DNA of 20,470 bases from Deferribacteraceae bacterium (GCA_031278965.1 JAITJJ010000208.1:1-20470), one strand, 5' to 3'. Shown: positions 8,251 to 15,487, numbered from the stretch's first letter. The notes: generated by a model from the letters alone, not told the origin. Numbers and translations are program-made.

Positions 8251-9549
8251 TTAATCCGGAATCTCTGTCGGCACCCTGTGGATTGTGGCGTCGTTGGATA
8301 AGCGGTAATATCTGTTCCCATTTGCAAGAGTGATTAAAAGCCGTGCATTCATGGGAATATCGTTTCTGTCCGTAGGCTGACCCGCAATTCCTACTAAACC
8401 CGAAAAGAATTCAAGATACGGCGTTTCGCCTTTTAGATCATTCCAACTATTTTCATCATTATTGCGGCACTGCTCGCCGTTTTTCCTGAATTTAACAGAA
8501 CAATTGCTAGACAGGGGAACAGAATGGATAATATTTACCTCAAAGCGGCTCTTTTCCAACTCAATGCAGCACTTTTCAAACGGGAAGCTCTCTCCGAATC
8601 GGTTTAACGGGTATTCCACCCTTGATTTTAAACATTTTATTGCGTCAAAACGCACTTTGCAACTTGAATACCTGGAATCCGCAGAGCCGCCTTCACCGGT
8701 ATTTATGGCGCTGCAAAGCACATATGTCAATAAGCTTGTATGCAAATCCTCCTTTGGAACCTCGCAAACGCTCGGAGCTTTCGTATTCTCGTCAACGGAG
8801 GTATAAGTCCTTATGATCGGCGGAGAGGTATTGGGATGGGTTGTGGCGTCCGCTTTCATATCCCTGTTGGTATAGCGTTTGTCCTGACGGGGAATCCTCC
8901 AAGCCCGGGCGGGGCAGTCCGCAATGTCATATCCTTCCTTTAACGGGAGGTAGCGGATTATATCATCATTGTTTTTTAAAGGAACATAGAGGGTATTATC
9001 GGTGATCTTTGAAGAAAAAACCTTGTCGTCTCCAGGGTGGGCGATGATATACAAAAGCCCGTTTATCCGATATTTCTCCGCATCACAAGTTCCATCGGGG
9101 AGGAGTTCCCCTTCGCAATAGGCAAGAGATACGGAAAAATTATCTTCTCCATAGATGGCGGGAATTGTTGGGGGGTGCGGGAGGGTGGAACATATATCTC
9201 CGTCCCAGAAGCTCCTTTTTTGTGCGGATATATACAGAAGCTGCGCTTCGGAGTTGTAGACAGGGTTAAATCTGCGGTTTAGCCCTTCCAGCTCGTCATA
9301 AACCATAAAACTTTTGTCGCTGTGATCGGTGCCGTTTATATCTGTATTTGTGGTTTTGGGCATTATGCGGTAATTGGCAAAGTAAAAACGGAGGTCTTTT
9401 TCCGCCTCGTTCACCGCCTTAGTATGCCTATCATAATGGTTTGCAGTGTAATCCGCAGTAAAATAACGCGCCAGCACCACTAAGGCTATCCCTATAATCA
9501 TAATGAGCGCCGCCATCTGTATTAATGTAAAACCGGGAGTTTTATTCAT
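8251..9549 (-). CDS. Oversized prepilin-like protein P2 lacking Glu5 (Gln5), cysteine-rich
   Basis: 432 residues. The leader MNKTPG is followed by FTLIQMAALIMIIGIALVVL; mature position 5 (residue 11) is Gln (codon CAG) where almost all pilins have Glu. The amphipathic helix ends in FANYRIMP, like the pseudopilin motif. The ectodomain has twelve cysteines: 120, 145, 155, then Cys212 closing DDIIRYLPLKEGYDIADC, which aligns with P1 residues 193-211, then eight more including a CC pair (FEKCCIEL). Predicted final strands are ARLLITLANGNRYYRL. AGGAG 6 bases before the ATG is a strong binding site, and the gene begins 9 bases after P1. In type II secretion, GspK is the pseudopilin that lacks Glu5 and sits at the tip, so P2 may have that role; this is inference, and P2 is not recognisably GspK. 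Confidence 0.78.
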   Translation of the reverse strand: MNKTPGFTLIQMAALIMIIGIALVVLARYFTADYTANHYDRHTKAVNEAEKDLRFYFANYRIMPKTTNTDINGTDHSDKSFMVYDELEGLNRRFNPVYNSEAQLLYISAQKRSFWDGDICSTLPHPPTIPAIYGEDNFSVSLAYCEGELLPDGTCDAEKYRINGLLYIIAHPGDDKVFSSKITDNTLYVPLKNNDDIIRYLPLKEGYDIADCPARAWRIPRQDKRYTNRDMKADATTHPNTSPPIIRTYTSVDENTKAPSVCEVPKEDLHTSLLTYVLCSAINTGEGGSADSRYSSCKVRFDAIKCLKSRVEYPLNRFGESFPFEKCCIELEKSRFEVNIIHSVPLSSNCSVKFRKNGEQCRNNDENSWNDLKGETPYLEFFSGLVGIAGQPTDRNDIPMNARLLITLANGNRYYRLSNDATIHRVPTEIPD

Positions 9550-9558
9550 ATCTTTCTC

Positions 9559-10761
9559 CTACTGCACCAGATTAAGCTGCACTTTATCAATTATCCTGCT
9601 CATATCAGGGCGGTCGCTAATATAAGCGTTAAGGTGCCATACGCCGCGGTTTGCCAGATTTCTGGACGCAAAACCTTTTAACTCATATCCTCCGAAGAGC
9701 TTTTCCCATGCTCTGTTTTTGGTTGGATGCTCCGCATGGTTGATATGAACAGTCTGGAACTCTCCAAACGTAATAAAGTAAGGATCAACTTCCCCCTCGC
9801 CCCTTGCCTTACGCATGCAATAGCCCCTGACAGGAACACGCATCTTGGAGGCAATATCTGCGGTAAATATAAATTTATTTGGCTCAGAGAGGTCTGTGGG
9901 GGTGCTCATATTGCAGCGTTCATCATAGGCGGGGTAGTTGCAGTCTTTTCTGTAGTAGAGTTTTCTATCCTCATGTTCCCACTCTATGCACCAATAAACA
10001 GACCAACCGTGGGATACCGTGAAGGTGAGGGCAGTTCTCCCCACATACCCTCTGGGGGAAAAATCCGCCAGAGAGGAAATTCCCGTAGAAGCAGGAGTAA
10101 GTTCTCTGGGGGATATATATCCCATATTGCAGCCGATCTCATTGCGCAGACGATCATGGGTAAGCAAGGTGAAAGAGCTGTCATATTTTTCGGTAAAGGG
10201 GATTGTAATCACCCTCGGCGACTTGTTCGTGCCGGAACCGGCGACAATCGGATTTAAGTTTTTAGATATAACAAGGGCAGACACATTGTCAGTCACTCGA
10301 ACGCTTCCGGGTTTCGTGCAACTACTGTCAAGACATTCACGGACGGTCATATACGCGGTTTTGTTGGAACATACCGAGCGGTTTGCGTTGTTGTTTCCGC
10401 CGAAAGCGCTGTCTTTGGGATAGCCGGTATAGAGATAAAACCCTTGCCCAATCGATCCAAGTATCGGATAACCGCTGCTATATTTCAGAACCTCCCTGCC
10501 GTTGCTCCAAGTGGGGCTTATACCGCCGCTCACAGGGTCGTAATTGCTGTTTGAATAGACGGGTATGCGGTAATAGTCCATCTTTATGCGTTGAAGGAGG
10601 CGGGAAAGCGCTTTCTCTATATCTCTTTCACGTGTTATAGCAATATCAGAACGGAGAAGCGGAGTAAGCGCTCCGGCGGCAAAAGTGACTAAAATACCGA
10701 ATAGTATAAGAATAATACTTATTTCTATAAGTGTAAATCCTTGGTATTGTTGATTTTTCAT
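9559..10761 (-). CDS. Oversized prepilin-like protein P1, first gene of the cassette
   Basis: 400 residues. MKNQQYQG/FTLIEISIILILFGIL is a textbook type IV/II prepilin start: basic-polar leader ending in Gly8, mature Phe, Glu at mature position 5 (residue 13), hydrophobic helix 9-32. MDYYRIP (61-67) is the usual motif after the helix. The ectodomain has eight cysteines: 131, 143, 148, Cys211 closing YDSSFTLLTHDRLRNEIGC, then WCIEWE, KDCN, ERCN and GYCMR. The last strands include GVWHLNAYISD and IIDKVQLNL. Prepilin peptidase would cleave after Gly8 and the helix would pack in a pseudopilus or remain in the inner membrane. The ribosome binding site lies inside a perfect hairpin (10766-10784). 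The LRV gene ends 147 bases upstream on the same strand. Confidence 0.82.
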   Translation of the reverse strand: MKNQQYQGFTLIEISIILILFGILVTFAAGALTPLLRSDIAITRERDIEKALSRLLQRIKMDYYRIPVYSNSNYDPVSGGISPTWSNGREVLKYSSGYPILGSIGQGFYLYTGYPKDSAFGGNNNANRSVCSNKTAYMTVRECLDSSCTKPGSVRVTDNVSALVISKNLNPIVAGSGTNKSPRVITIPFTEKYDSSFTLLTHDRLRNEIGCNMGYISPRELTPASTGISSLADFSPRGYVGRTALTFTVSHGWSVYWCIEWEHEDRKLYYRKDCNYPAYDERCNMSTPTDLSEPNKFIFTADIASKMRVPVRGYCMRKARGEGEVDPYFITFGEFQTVHINHAEHPTKNRAWEKLFGGYELKGFASRNLANRGVWHLNAYISDRPDMSRIIDKVQLNLVQ

Positions 10762-10765
10762 GCTT

Positions 10766-10784
10766 TTATCCTATGCTAGGATAA
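10766..10784 (-). promoter_or_regulatory. Perfect hairpin/palindrome covering the P1 ribosome binding site
   Basis: On the - strand TTATCCTA, loop GCA, TAGGATAA are exact complementary 8-base arms. The Shine-Dalgarno core AGGA lies in the right arm, and the ATG at 10761 begins 7 bases after AGGA, so folding of the mRNA would hide the binding site. The same 19 bases could instead be a dyad operator for a repressor. The two readings cannot be separated from sequence alone. Confidence 0.55.
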
Positions 10785-10812
10785 GAGAAAAATGTTTGAA
10801 ATCCACAAAAAA

Positions 10813-10840
10813 ATTATGATTTATAAAATTTAACCGTGAA
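10813..10840 (-). promoter_or_regulatory. Candidate promoter for the prepilin-like cassette
   Basis: On the - strand a -35 box TTCACG (10840-10835, 4 of 6) and a -10 box CATAAT (10818-10813, 5 of 6) are separated by 16 A+T-rich bases. The start point would be near 10806, about 45 bases before the P1 ATG, placing the hairpin in the leader. The rest of the 147-base gap is plain A+T-rich sequence without a terminator for the LRV gene, so read-through from upstream is also possible. Confidence 0.4.
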
Positions 10841-10908
10841 AAAGGGCTTAAACAGTGAATATAAAGGTCTGTTAAATCCGTGTGTACCTGGCGCGGGTGC
10901 GTCTAATC

Positions 10909-13104
10909 TCACCATCTTCTGGCTTTTTCCACCTCTTGACATGTTCTCTGATAGAGTTCAGGCGAGAATATGGAACGGTCTGCCGCCCTCCCATGCCCGG
11001 TTGGGCTTATCCCTTCAGGAGAACCGATGAGAGCATCTCCTCCTCCGCCTCCCCCGAACCTATTATTTTCATTTCCTACACCTTTAGAAGGCTCTGATAA
11101 CATATCTGACAGGGAGTTTAATCTATTCTCTATCAGCGGCGAAACCGCCCTAATCACATCATCTACTATCCGGTCGGCTGTTTCAAGAAGATTCTTTTCA
11201 AAAGCGTCTCCGTCGTCGAAAAATTCGCTGAAATCCCCAGAGTTCTCCTCAAGCCTCAAATCTCCGTCAGTCACCCTGCCGCCGCCTTCTTCAAAGAACT
11301 CCCCGCCTCTTTCAAAATCCCCCAAAACTAACTCTCCTCCGCCCCTCTCTTGGTCTGTTTCATCTCGAATAAAGCGCACAAGAGCGTTTGGATCATAAAT
11401 ATTTTTTTGGAACGCCCGCTGAAGGCGGGATTTTATAAAAGGCGCCCGTTTGTCCGTCTCCGCCGCCCTTTTAAGGAAATCACTGTCTTCGGTGAGCGCA
11501 GCCGCTTCGTTTAAAAATCCGTTCACGCCCCCGCGTCCCGCGGCATAATTAAAAAGCGCCTTTAAGATAGGCTCTGGAGTGTTCGGGTTCTTTGCCGCCG
11601 CCAACCCCAACTCCTCCGGCTTATTCAAGGCGGCGGATTTCAGCAGTCCCGCGGGAATATTGGGGTTTTCCAAGAGCGCCTGCCTTATAATCTTATTTTC
11701 CAGATTATCGTCAGAGAGCCACCCCACCGGAAAATACCGCTGAAAATCATAGTTTTTAAGAGACGGATTGGAAAGGGCAGCGCGTTTTGCCTGCGGATCG
11801 CTGTCATCAGCAAGTTCCCGCAATACATCCTCCGGTGTATTCGGATTTTGGGCAACACCTCTGCGGATGCAGGCATCTGGATTCTTTTTATGATAGGCAA
11901 GCTGTGCGGCGTTGACACACGGACTTGCATATATCTTTGCTCTGTTGTCACAGCTTGCGTCCGAATAAACGGGTTCAATAATATCCAACGCCTCCGGCGT
12001 CAGATTCGGATTATCCAGAACCGCAAAACGGGTTAAAGGATCGCCGTTTCTTGCAAGCTTCAGCATCTCTTCCGCCGAAAGTTTTGGGTTCTTTGCCGCG
12101 TTGCGGCGCACGTTCGGAGCATTGTCCGCCGCAAGGAGAGATAGGGCGCTCCCGCTGATATTTTTATTGGCGGAAACCCCTGTCCGCAAAAGAGGCTCCT
12201 TTGCGGTGGCAAGTTCTCCAAGGAGTTTATCGGAAAGAGCTGGATTTTGGGCAACATCTCCTGCATACCCTTTTTCTATTAGATAGCGGAAATCATCCCC
12301 CGAAAGCGGAGCATTTTGAGCTAAGATTTTAAGCAAAGCCTCGTTTTCTTCCCTCCCCTCCAGAGCTGCGTTCAGAATATTATCCCGCACAAACTCCTCC
12401 TTCTCTGTGAAGGCGCGCCGCTCCTCATCTTTACTGATATCTCCGCCGGGAAATCTATTGACGGCAAAGGGGATGCTTGCTATACTTACCCCCAATAGAA
12501 CCGCCGCCGCCAACTTTTTCAGCGGAATACTCCTCTTTGCAGCCGGAGGTTTTTGTTCAATTAAAATCGCCTCCGGGACGGAATCTATGCCGGATGGATT
12601 GAAGGAGAGTTCCGGAGGGTCAGCCCTTATTCCAGCGGGAGAGTTTACTTTCGGGGATATGTCCGATATTCTGTCGGAAGGGTTTTCCCCTCTCCGTGAG
12701 GCGGGGTTTATCAACTTTTCGCTGTCAAATCTGCGGAAGCCCACCACCACATAGCCGTCAAAAAGCTGATAAACTGTGGGCTGTGCCCCTTTTCTGCCCG
12801 CAATCTCTATTATGGTTTCCCCTTCCGCGGAGGGCACCACAAGGGCGGCGGGGGGAGCGCCACCGTCTTCAGCGGCGGCGGCAAGGTGCGGAGAGAGTAT
12901 ATTGTCCAACACATCGCTCCAAAATTTTTCCGGCTTATTTGCATCTTTCCGGCGGGCAAGAGCAATGTAGGTGACGGAATTTACGTTATCCGTAAGCGCG
13001 ATGCGGTGCAAATCCTTATCTAAAAGGGTATCCCCCTCAACGTCAATGTTGAATTTTGCAAACCCGTCTCTAATATGCTTGATAAAAATATCGTCTTTTG
13101 CCAT
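10909..13104 (-). CDS. Membrane-anchored LRV (variant leucine-rich) repeat protein
   Basis: 731 residues. Four parts are visible. Residues 1-126 form a soluble alpha/beta domain I do not recognise. Residues 127-192 are a polar linker ending in basic KRSIPLKK. One membrane segment follows (about 196-217). Residues ~240-570 form an alpha-helical solenoid of LRV/HEAT-like repeats of about 26 residues marked by xNPx turns (AQNP 287, AKNP 339, DNPN 365, QNPN 420, SNPS 446, ENPN 480, KNPN 507), for example NPNTPEDVLRELADDSDPQA. The tail (570-731) is acidic and Gly-rich with a run of six Gly. The positive charge before the membrane segment predicts N-terminus in, repeats in the periplasm. It sits between the MCP and P1 on the same strand and may be a partner or scaffold for the pseudopilins; that is inference. 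Only ATG 13104 is near the N-terminus; no Shine-Dalgarno is visible. Confidence 0.8.
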   Translation of the reverse strand: MAKDDIFIKHIRDGFAKFNIDVEGDTLLDKDLHRIALTDNVNSVTYIALARRKDANKPEKFWSDVLDNILSPHLAAAAEDGGAPPAALVVPSAEGETIIEIAGRKGAQPTVYQLFDGYVVVGFRRFDSEKLINPASRRGENPSDRISDISPKVNSPAGIRADPPELSFNPSGIDSVPEAILIEQKPPAAKRSIPLKKLAAAVLLGVSIASIPFAVNRFPGGDISKDEERRAFTEKEEFVRDNILNAALEGREENEALLKILAQNAPLSGDDFRYLIEKGYAGDVAQNPALSDKLLGELATAKEPLLRTGVSANKNISGSALSLLAADNAPNVRRNAAKNPKLSAEEMLKLARNGDPLTRFAVLDNPNLTPEALDIIEPVYSDASCDNRAKIYASPCVNAAQLAYHKKNPDACIRRGVAQNPNTPEDVLRELADDSDPQAKRAALSNPSLKNYDFQRYFPVGWLSDDNLENKIIRQALLENPNIPAGLLKSAALNKPEELGLAAAKNPNTPEPILKALFNYAAGRGGVNGFLNEAAALTEDSDFLKRAAETDKRAPFIKSRLQRAFQKNIYDPNALVRFIRDETDQERGGGELVLGDFERGGEFFEEGGGRVTDGDLRLEENSGDFSEFFDDGDAFEKNLLETADRIVDDVIRAVSPLIENRLNSLSDMLSEPSKGVGNENNRFGGGGGGDALIGSPEGISPTGHGRAADRSIFSPELYQRTCQEVEKARRW

Positions 13105-13111
13105 AAGTATG

Positions 13112-13117
13112 ATTATA
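13112..13117 (-). promoter_or_regulatory. Consensus -10 box immediately before the LRV gene
   Basis: A perfect TATAAT on the - strand ends 7 bases before the ATG at 13104; no good -35 box is found at 16-18 bases. If used, transcription would start within a base or two of the ATG, giving a leaderless mRNA, which fits the absence of a Shine-Dalgarno. It could be chance in A+T-rich DNA. The remaining 90-base gap after the MCP stop contains no clear terminator. Confidence 0.3.
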
Positions 13118-13194
13118 GCGAAATAATTAACCGAATAGAACTTTTTTATTGAATTGCTTTATGGATAAGAGCGACTGCCCCGAAAATACTCTGC

Positions 13195-15207
13195 CTATAT
13201 CTTAAATCTGGCAACCAACTGCTTTAAGGTTTCCGTGAGGGTGTGCAGATGGCTTACCGTATTGCTCACCTCAGACACTACCTGCAGACTCTCCTCTATC
13301 CCGCTTGCTAGCCCTTGCGTGTTATCGTTTACATTCTGAATCATCGCCGTTTGCTCCCGTATCCCGCTGTCTATTCCGACGGTGGTTCTGCTCACCTCTT
13401 GAACCGCTTTTATAAGCTCCGTAAATTTGGAATCTGTTTTAACTATTCCGGCTAATCCCGTTACCACGCTCTCGCTGGCACTCCCCATCTCTTTTGAGGC
13501 GGTGGCGGATTTGCTCTGGAGGCTTGAGATGATCTGTGCTATCTCGGAAGTGGATTTTTGAGTGCGTTCGGCAAGTTTTCTGACCTCGTCCGCCACAACT
13601 GCAAAGCCGCGCCCTGCATCCCCCGCTCTTGCCGCCTCAATCGCCGCATTAAGAGCCAGAAGGTTTGTCTGGTCTGCAATATCGTTTATAACCTCTAGAA
13701 TATCGCCGATTTTGCCGGAGGATTTGTTCAGCGAATCAATAGTTTTACTTAGTTGATTGGTTCTCTCTTTTATATCGCTCATCTGTGCGACAACGGATTT
13801 AAGCTCTTTATTTCCGTCTGCAATAGATAGATCCACTTCTTGAATCTTCTCCAGATTGCCGCTTAAATTTAAGAGCATCCCGTCCGCGGAGACGCTTATA
13901 GTGCTCATATTTTCCGCCACTGCCGCCACCTGCCCTGACTGCAGGTTAAAAGTTGAGGAAAGCTGCTCCATAGTGGCGGAAAGCTGAGCGTTGCCGGATG
14001 CGACATTTTCTGCGGAGCGTTTTACTTCAGATATTATTTCACATATATGTTCCACAAATATATTAAGGTAGTGCCCAAGCAGAGAGAGCTCGTCTTTGCT
14101 TTCGGCGGGCACCCTTCGGGTGAGATCCCCCTCGCCGGTGGTGAAATCTTTAACGGTGCTGACAAAAGTTTTGAGGCGGGGAATTACCCGAATATTCACA
14201 AAAGAGAGGGAGTTGATCCCAATTATGGCAAAAAGGGCTATAACTATAATTACGGCGGTTCTTGCCGTGATTACGGCGGAATGAAGCCTTGCGCTCTCCG
14301 TCTCAACACTTGCGGAAGCGGCAGAGGAAATCTCTGTTAAAAGCACCGTTATCTTGTTGCCAAGCTCGCCTCTTAGGCGGTCTTCTTCATATATTTCGTT
14401 TACCAGAGCGATAAAATTTTTCATGCCCTCATTATAGTTATCATACTTGTCTTTCAGAGATTTAAGCAAACGCCTGCTTTCGGCAAGCTGAAAGAGCTGA
14501 TCCATATAGTCAAGGCGGGCTTTGATGAGGGATATTCGCTTCTCCCACCCATCTATGTAAGAAAGAGACAATGTCTGTTTAGCCACTTTTGCAAGCCCGG
14601 TAAGTTCCCCTTCATATTTGGCGATCTCAGTGACCCGCCCCAAGGCGTCAAAAACTTTGGCGTTGTCCGACTCGTAATTAATTGCCGTTTTGTCTTGCAT
14701 TGACTGAATTTCAGAGAGATAGTTGTTAAACATTGTAAGCTCGTCCTGAAAGGCGGTGACAATATCCAGAGTGTTTGAAAAGCTGTCGTCTAGCTTTTCA
14801 AGAGAGATTTTACCTTGCTCTATAAGATTAATGTATTCGGAAAAATATTTGCGAATCTCATTTGCATCCGCTCTGAGTCTGCTTAGCCTTTTATCGTTCA
14901 ACTCCGCGAAGAGCGCGTCCAGCTTATCAATTGATGCGACTACATTTTCATATCTGCTTTTTGCAGAATTAAAAAAAGCTATGTCCCGGCGAAGGATAAA
15001 AACCGTGGTGTCATAACGGATCTGTTGGTACTCGTTGGTTATGGAAGTAGTGATGGTTGAAAGCGGGGTAGCAATATTTGCAATCTCAAAAGAACTCTCA
15101 GAGGACATATTAAATACTGTAATGGACGTAGCCGAAAGGATAATGCCCATAATAAAGAGAGAGAAAATGGCAATATTTATGCGGAAAGCAAGAGATTGCG
15201 TATTCAT
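13195..15207 (-). CDS. Methyl-accepting chemotaxis protein
   Basis: A transmembrane chemoreceptor of 670 residues from ATG 15207 (numbers below count from the TTG at 15219, four residues earlier). TM1 is at about 13-36, followed by a long helical periplasmic sensor (37-317). TM2 is at 318-342, then a HAMP domain (343-396, with GEGDLTRRVPAESKDELSLLGHYLN) and the signalling coiled coil with the conserved hairpin IADQTNLLALNAAIEAARAG (514-533) and GRGFAVVADEVRKLAERT. It would signal to CheA/CheW and is methylated on the flanking helices; no C-terminal CheR-docking pentapeptide is seen (ends VARFKI). The ~280-residue sensor is longer than a single four-helix bundle and may be an HBM-like double bundle. 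ATG 15207 has GGAA 6 bases upstream; TTG 15219 has no proper site. It is upstream of the LRV and prepilin-like genes on the same strand; ligand unknown. Confidence 0.93.
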   Translation of the reverse strand: MNTQSLAFRINIAIFSLFIMGIILSATSITVFNMSSESSFEIANIATPLSTITTSITNEYQQIRYDTTVFILRRDIAFFNSAKSRYENVVASIDKLDALFAELNDKRLSRLRADANEIRKYFSEYINLIEQGKISLEKLDDSFSNTLDIVTAFQDELTMFNNYLSEIQSMQDKTAINYESDNAKVFDALGRVTEIAKYEGELTGLAKVAKQTLSLSYIDGWEKRISLIKARLDYMDQLFQLAESRRLLKSLKDKYDNYNEGMKNFIALVNEIYEEDRLRGELGNKITVLLTEISSAASASVETESARLHSAVITARTAVIIVIALFAIIGINSLSFVNIRVIPRLKTFVSTVKDFTTGEGDLTRRVPAESKDELSLLGHYLNIFVEHICEIISEVKRSAENVASGNAQLSATMEQLSSTFNLQSGQVAAVAENMSTISVSADGMLLNLSGNLEKIQEVDLSIADGNKELKSVVAQMSDIKERTNQLSKTIDSLNKSSGKIGDILEVINDIADQTNLLALNAAIEAARAGDAGRGFAVVADEVRKLAERTQKSTSEIAQIISSLQSKSATASKEMGSASESVVTGLAGIVKTDSKFTELIKAVQEVSRTTVGIDSGIREQTAMIQNVNDNTQGLASGIEESLQVVSEVSNTVSHLHTLTETLKQLVARFKI

Positions 15208-15234
15208 AAATTGTTCCAATGCCCGTATTGCTAT

Positions 15235-15261
15235 ATATCGGTATTACATAATTAGCTTTTT
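15235..15261 (-). promoter_or_regulatory. Sigma-28-like (FliA) promoter candidate for the MCP gene
   Basis: On the - strand ACCGATAT (15242-15235) resembles the FliA -10 box GCCGATAA (6 of 8), preceded after 11 bases by AAAAAGCT (15261-15254), a weak match to TAAAGTTT. The start would be near 15228, about 20 bases before the ATG at 15207. The location fits the known control of chemoreceptors by sigma-28, but the -35 match is poor. Confidence 0.35.
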
Positions 15262-15402
15262 TTCAGTCCGTATTTCCGTTCTTCCAAAAAACCTTTCATT
15301 AGATAAATAAATCAAAACGGATAACAAGTAAACAGTTTTTTTGCCGGCGCCAAAGTTAGTGTGCGTTAAATCTGCCTCTAATCCCACTGTGCGCCACGCC
15401 TT

Positions 15403-15436
15403 TTTGCAGCGGAATTCACTCTAAATTCCTTGCAAA
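15403..15436. repeat. Imperfect dyad upstream of coaD
   Basis: TTTGCA (15403-15408), GC, GGAATT (15411-15416), seven bases, AATTCC (15424-15429), T, TGCAAA (15431-15436) give twelve paired bases with a 2/1 bulge. The right arm overlaps the possible coaD -35 box, so it could be an operator. A short T-run (15444-15448) lies too far off for a good terminator. The rest of the 280-base divergent MCP-coaD region (15208-15487) is A+T-rich on the MCP side and shows no further gene. Confidence 0.35.
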
Positions 15437-15458
15437 TCCTGTGTTTTTAAGGTATTCT
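15430..15458 (+). promoter_or_regulatory. Weak candidate promoter for coaD-TPR-hisD-marC
   Basis: TTGCAA (15430-15435, 4 of 6) and TATTCT (15453-15458, 4 of 6) are separated by 17 bases, which would start RNA near 15465, about 23 bases before the coaD ATG. Each box is a modest match; support comes from spacing and position. Confidence 0.3.
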
Positions 15459-15487
15459 TACGGGAAGTTCTCTTTCGGCGGGGGTTT

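Noticed and set aside
9727..10257. 176-codon open frame on the + strand opposite P1
   Set aside because: The - strand frame has a clear prepilin start, pilin motifs and ribosome binding site; the + strand frame has no recognisable domain and is a shadow.
10604..10615. Palindrome GAAAGCGCTTTC inside P1
   Set aside because: Located within a well-supported coding sequence and without partner copies or a loop.
5695..10761. Assignment of P1-P4 as GspH, GspI, GspJ and GspK
   Set aside because: Only the N-terminal helix supports it; lengths, cysteine content and ectodomains do not match, and no other gsp gene is in the window.
10970..11398. Ser/Pro-rich 142-codon frame on the + strand opposite the LRV gene tail
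   Set aside because: Its low complexity mirrors the acidic Gly-rich coding sequence on the other strand; no start signal.
11415..11436. Terminator-like hairpin plus T-run on the + strand
   Set aside because: It lies inside the LRV coding sequence on the opposite strand, and no + strand gene ends there.
15208..15219. TTG start of the MCP gene at 15219
   Set aside because: Only a GGG two bases away precedes it, while ATG 15207 has GGAA at 6 bases and gives a typical short cytoplasmic N-terminus.
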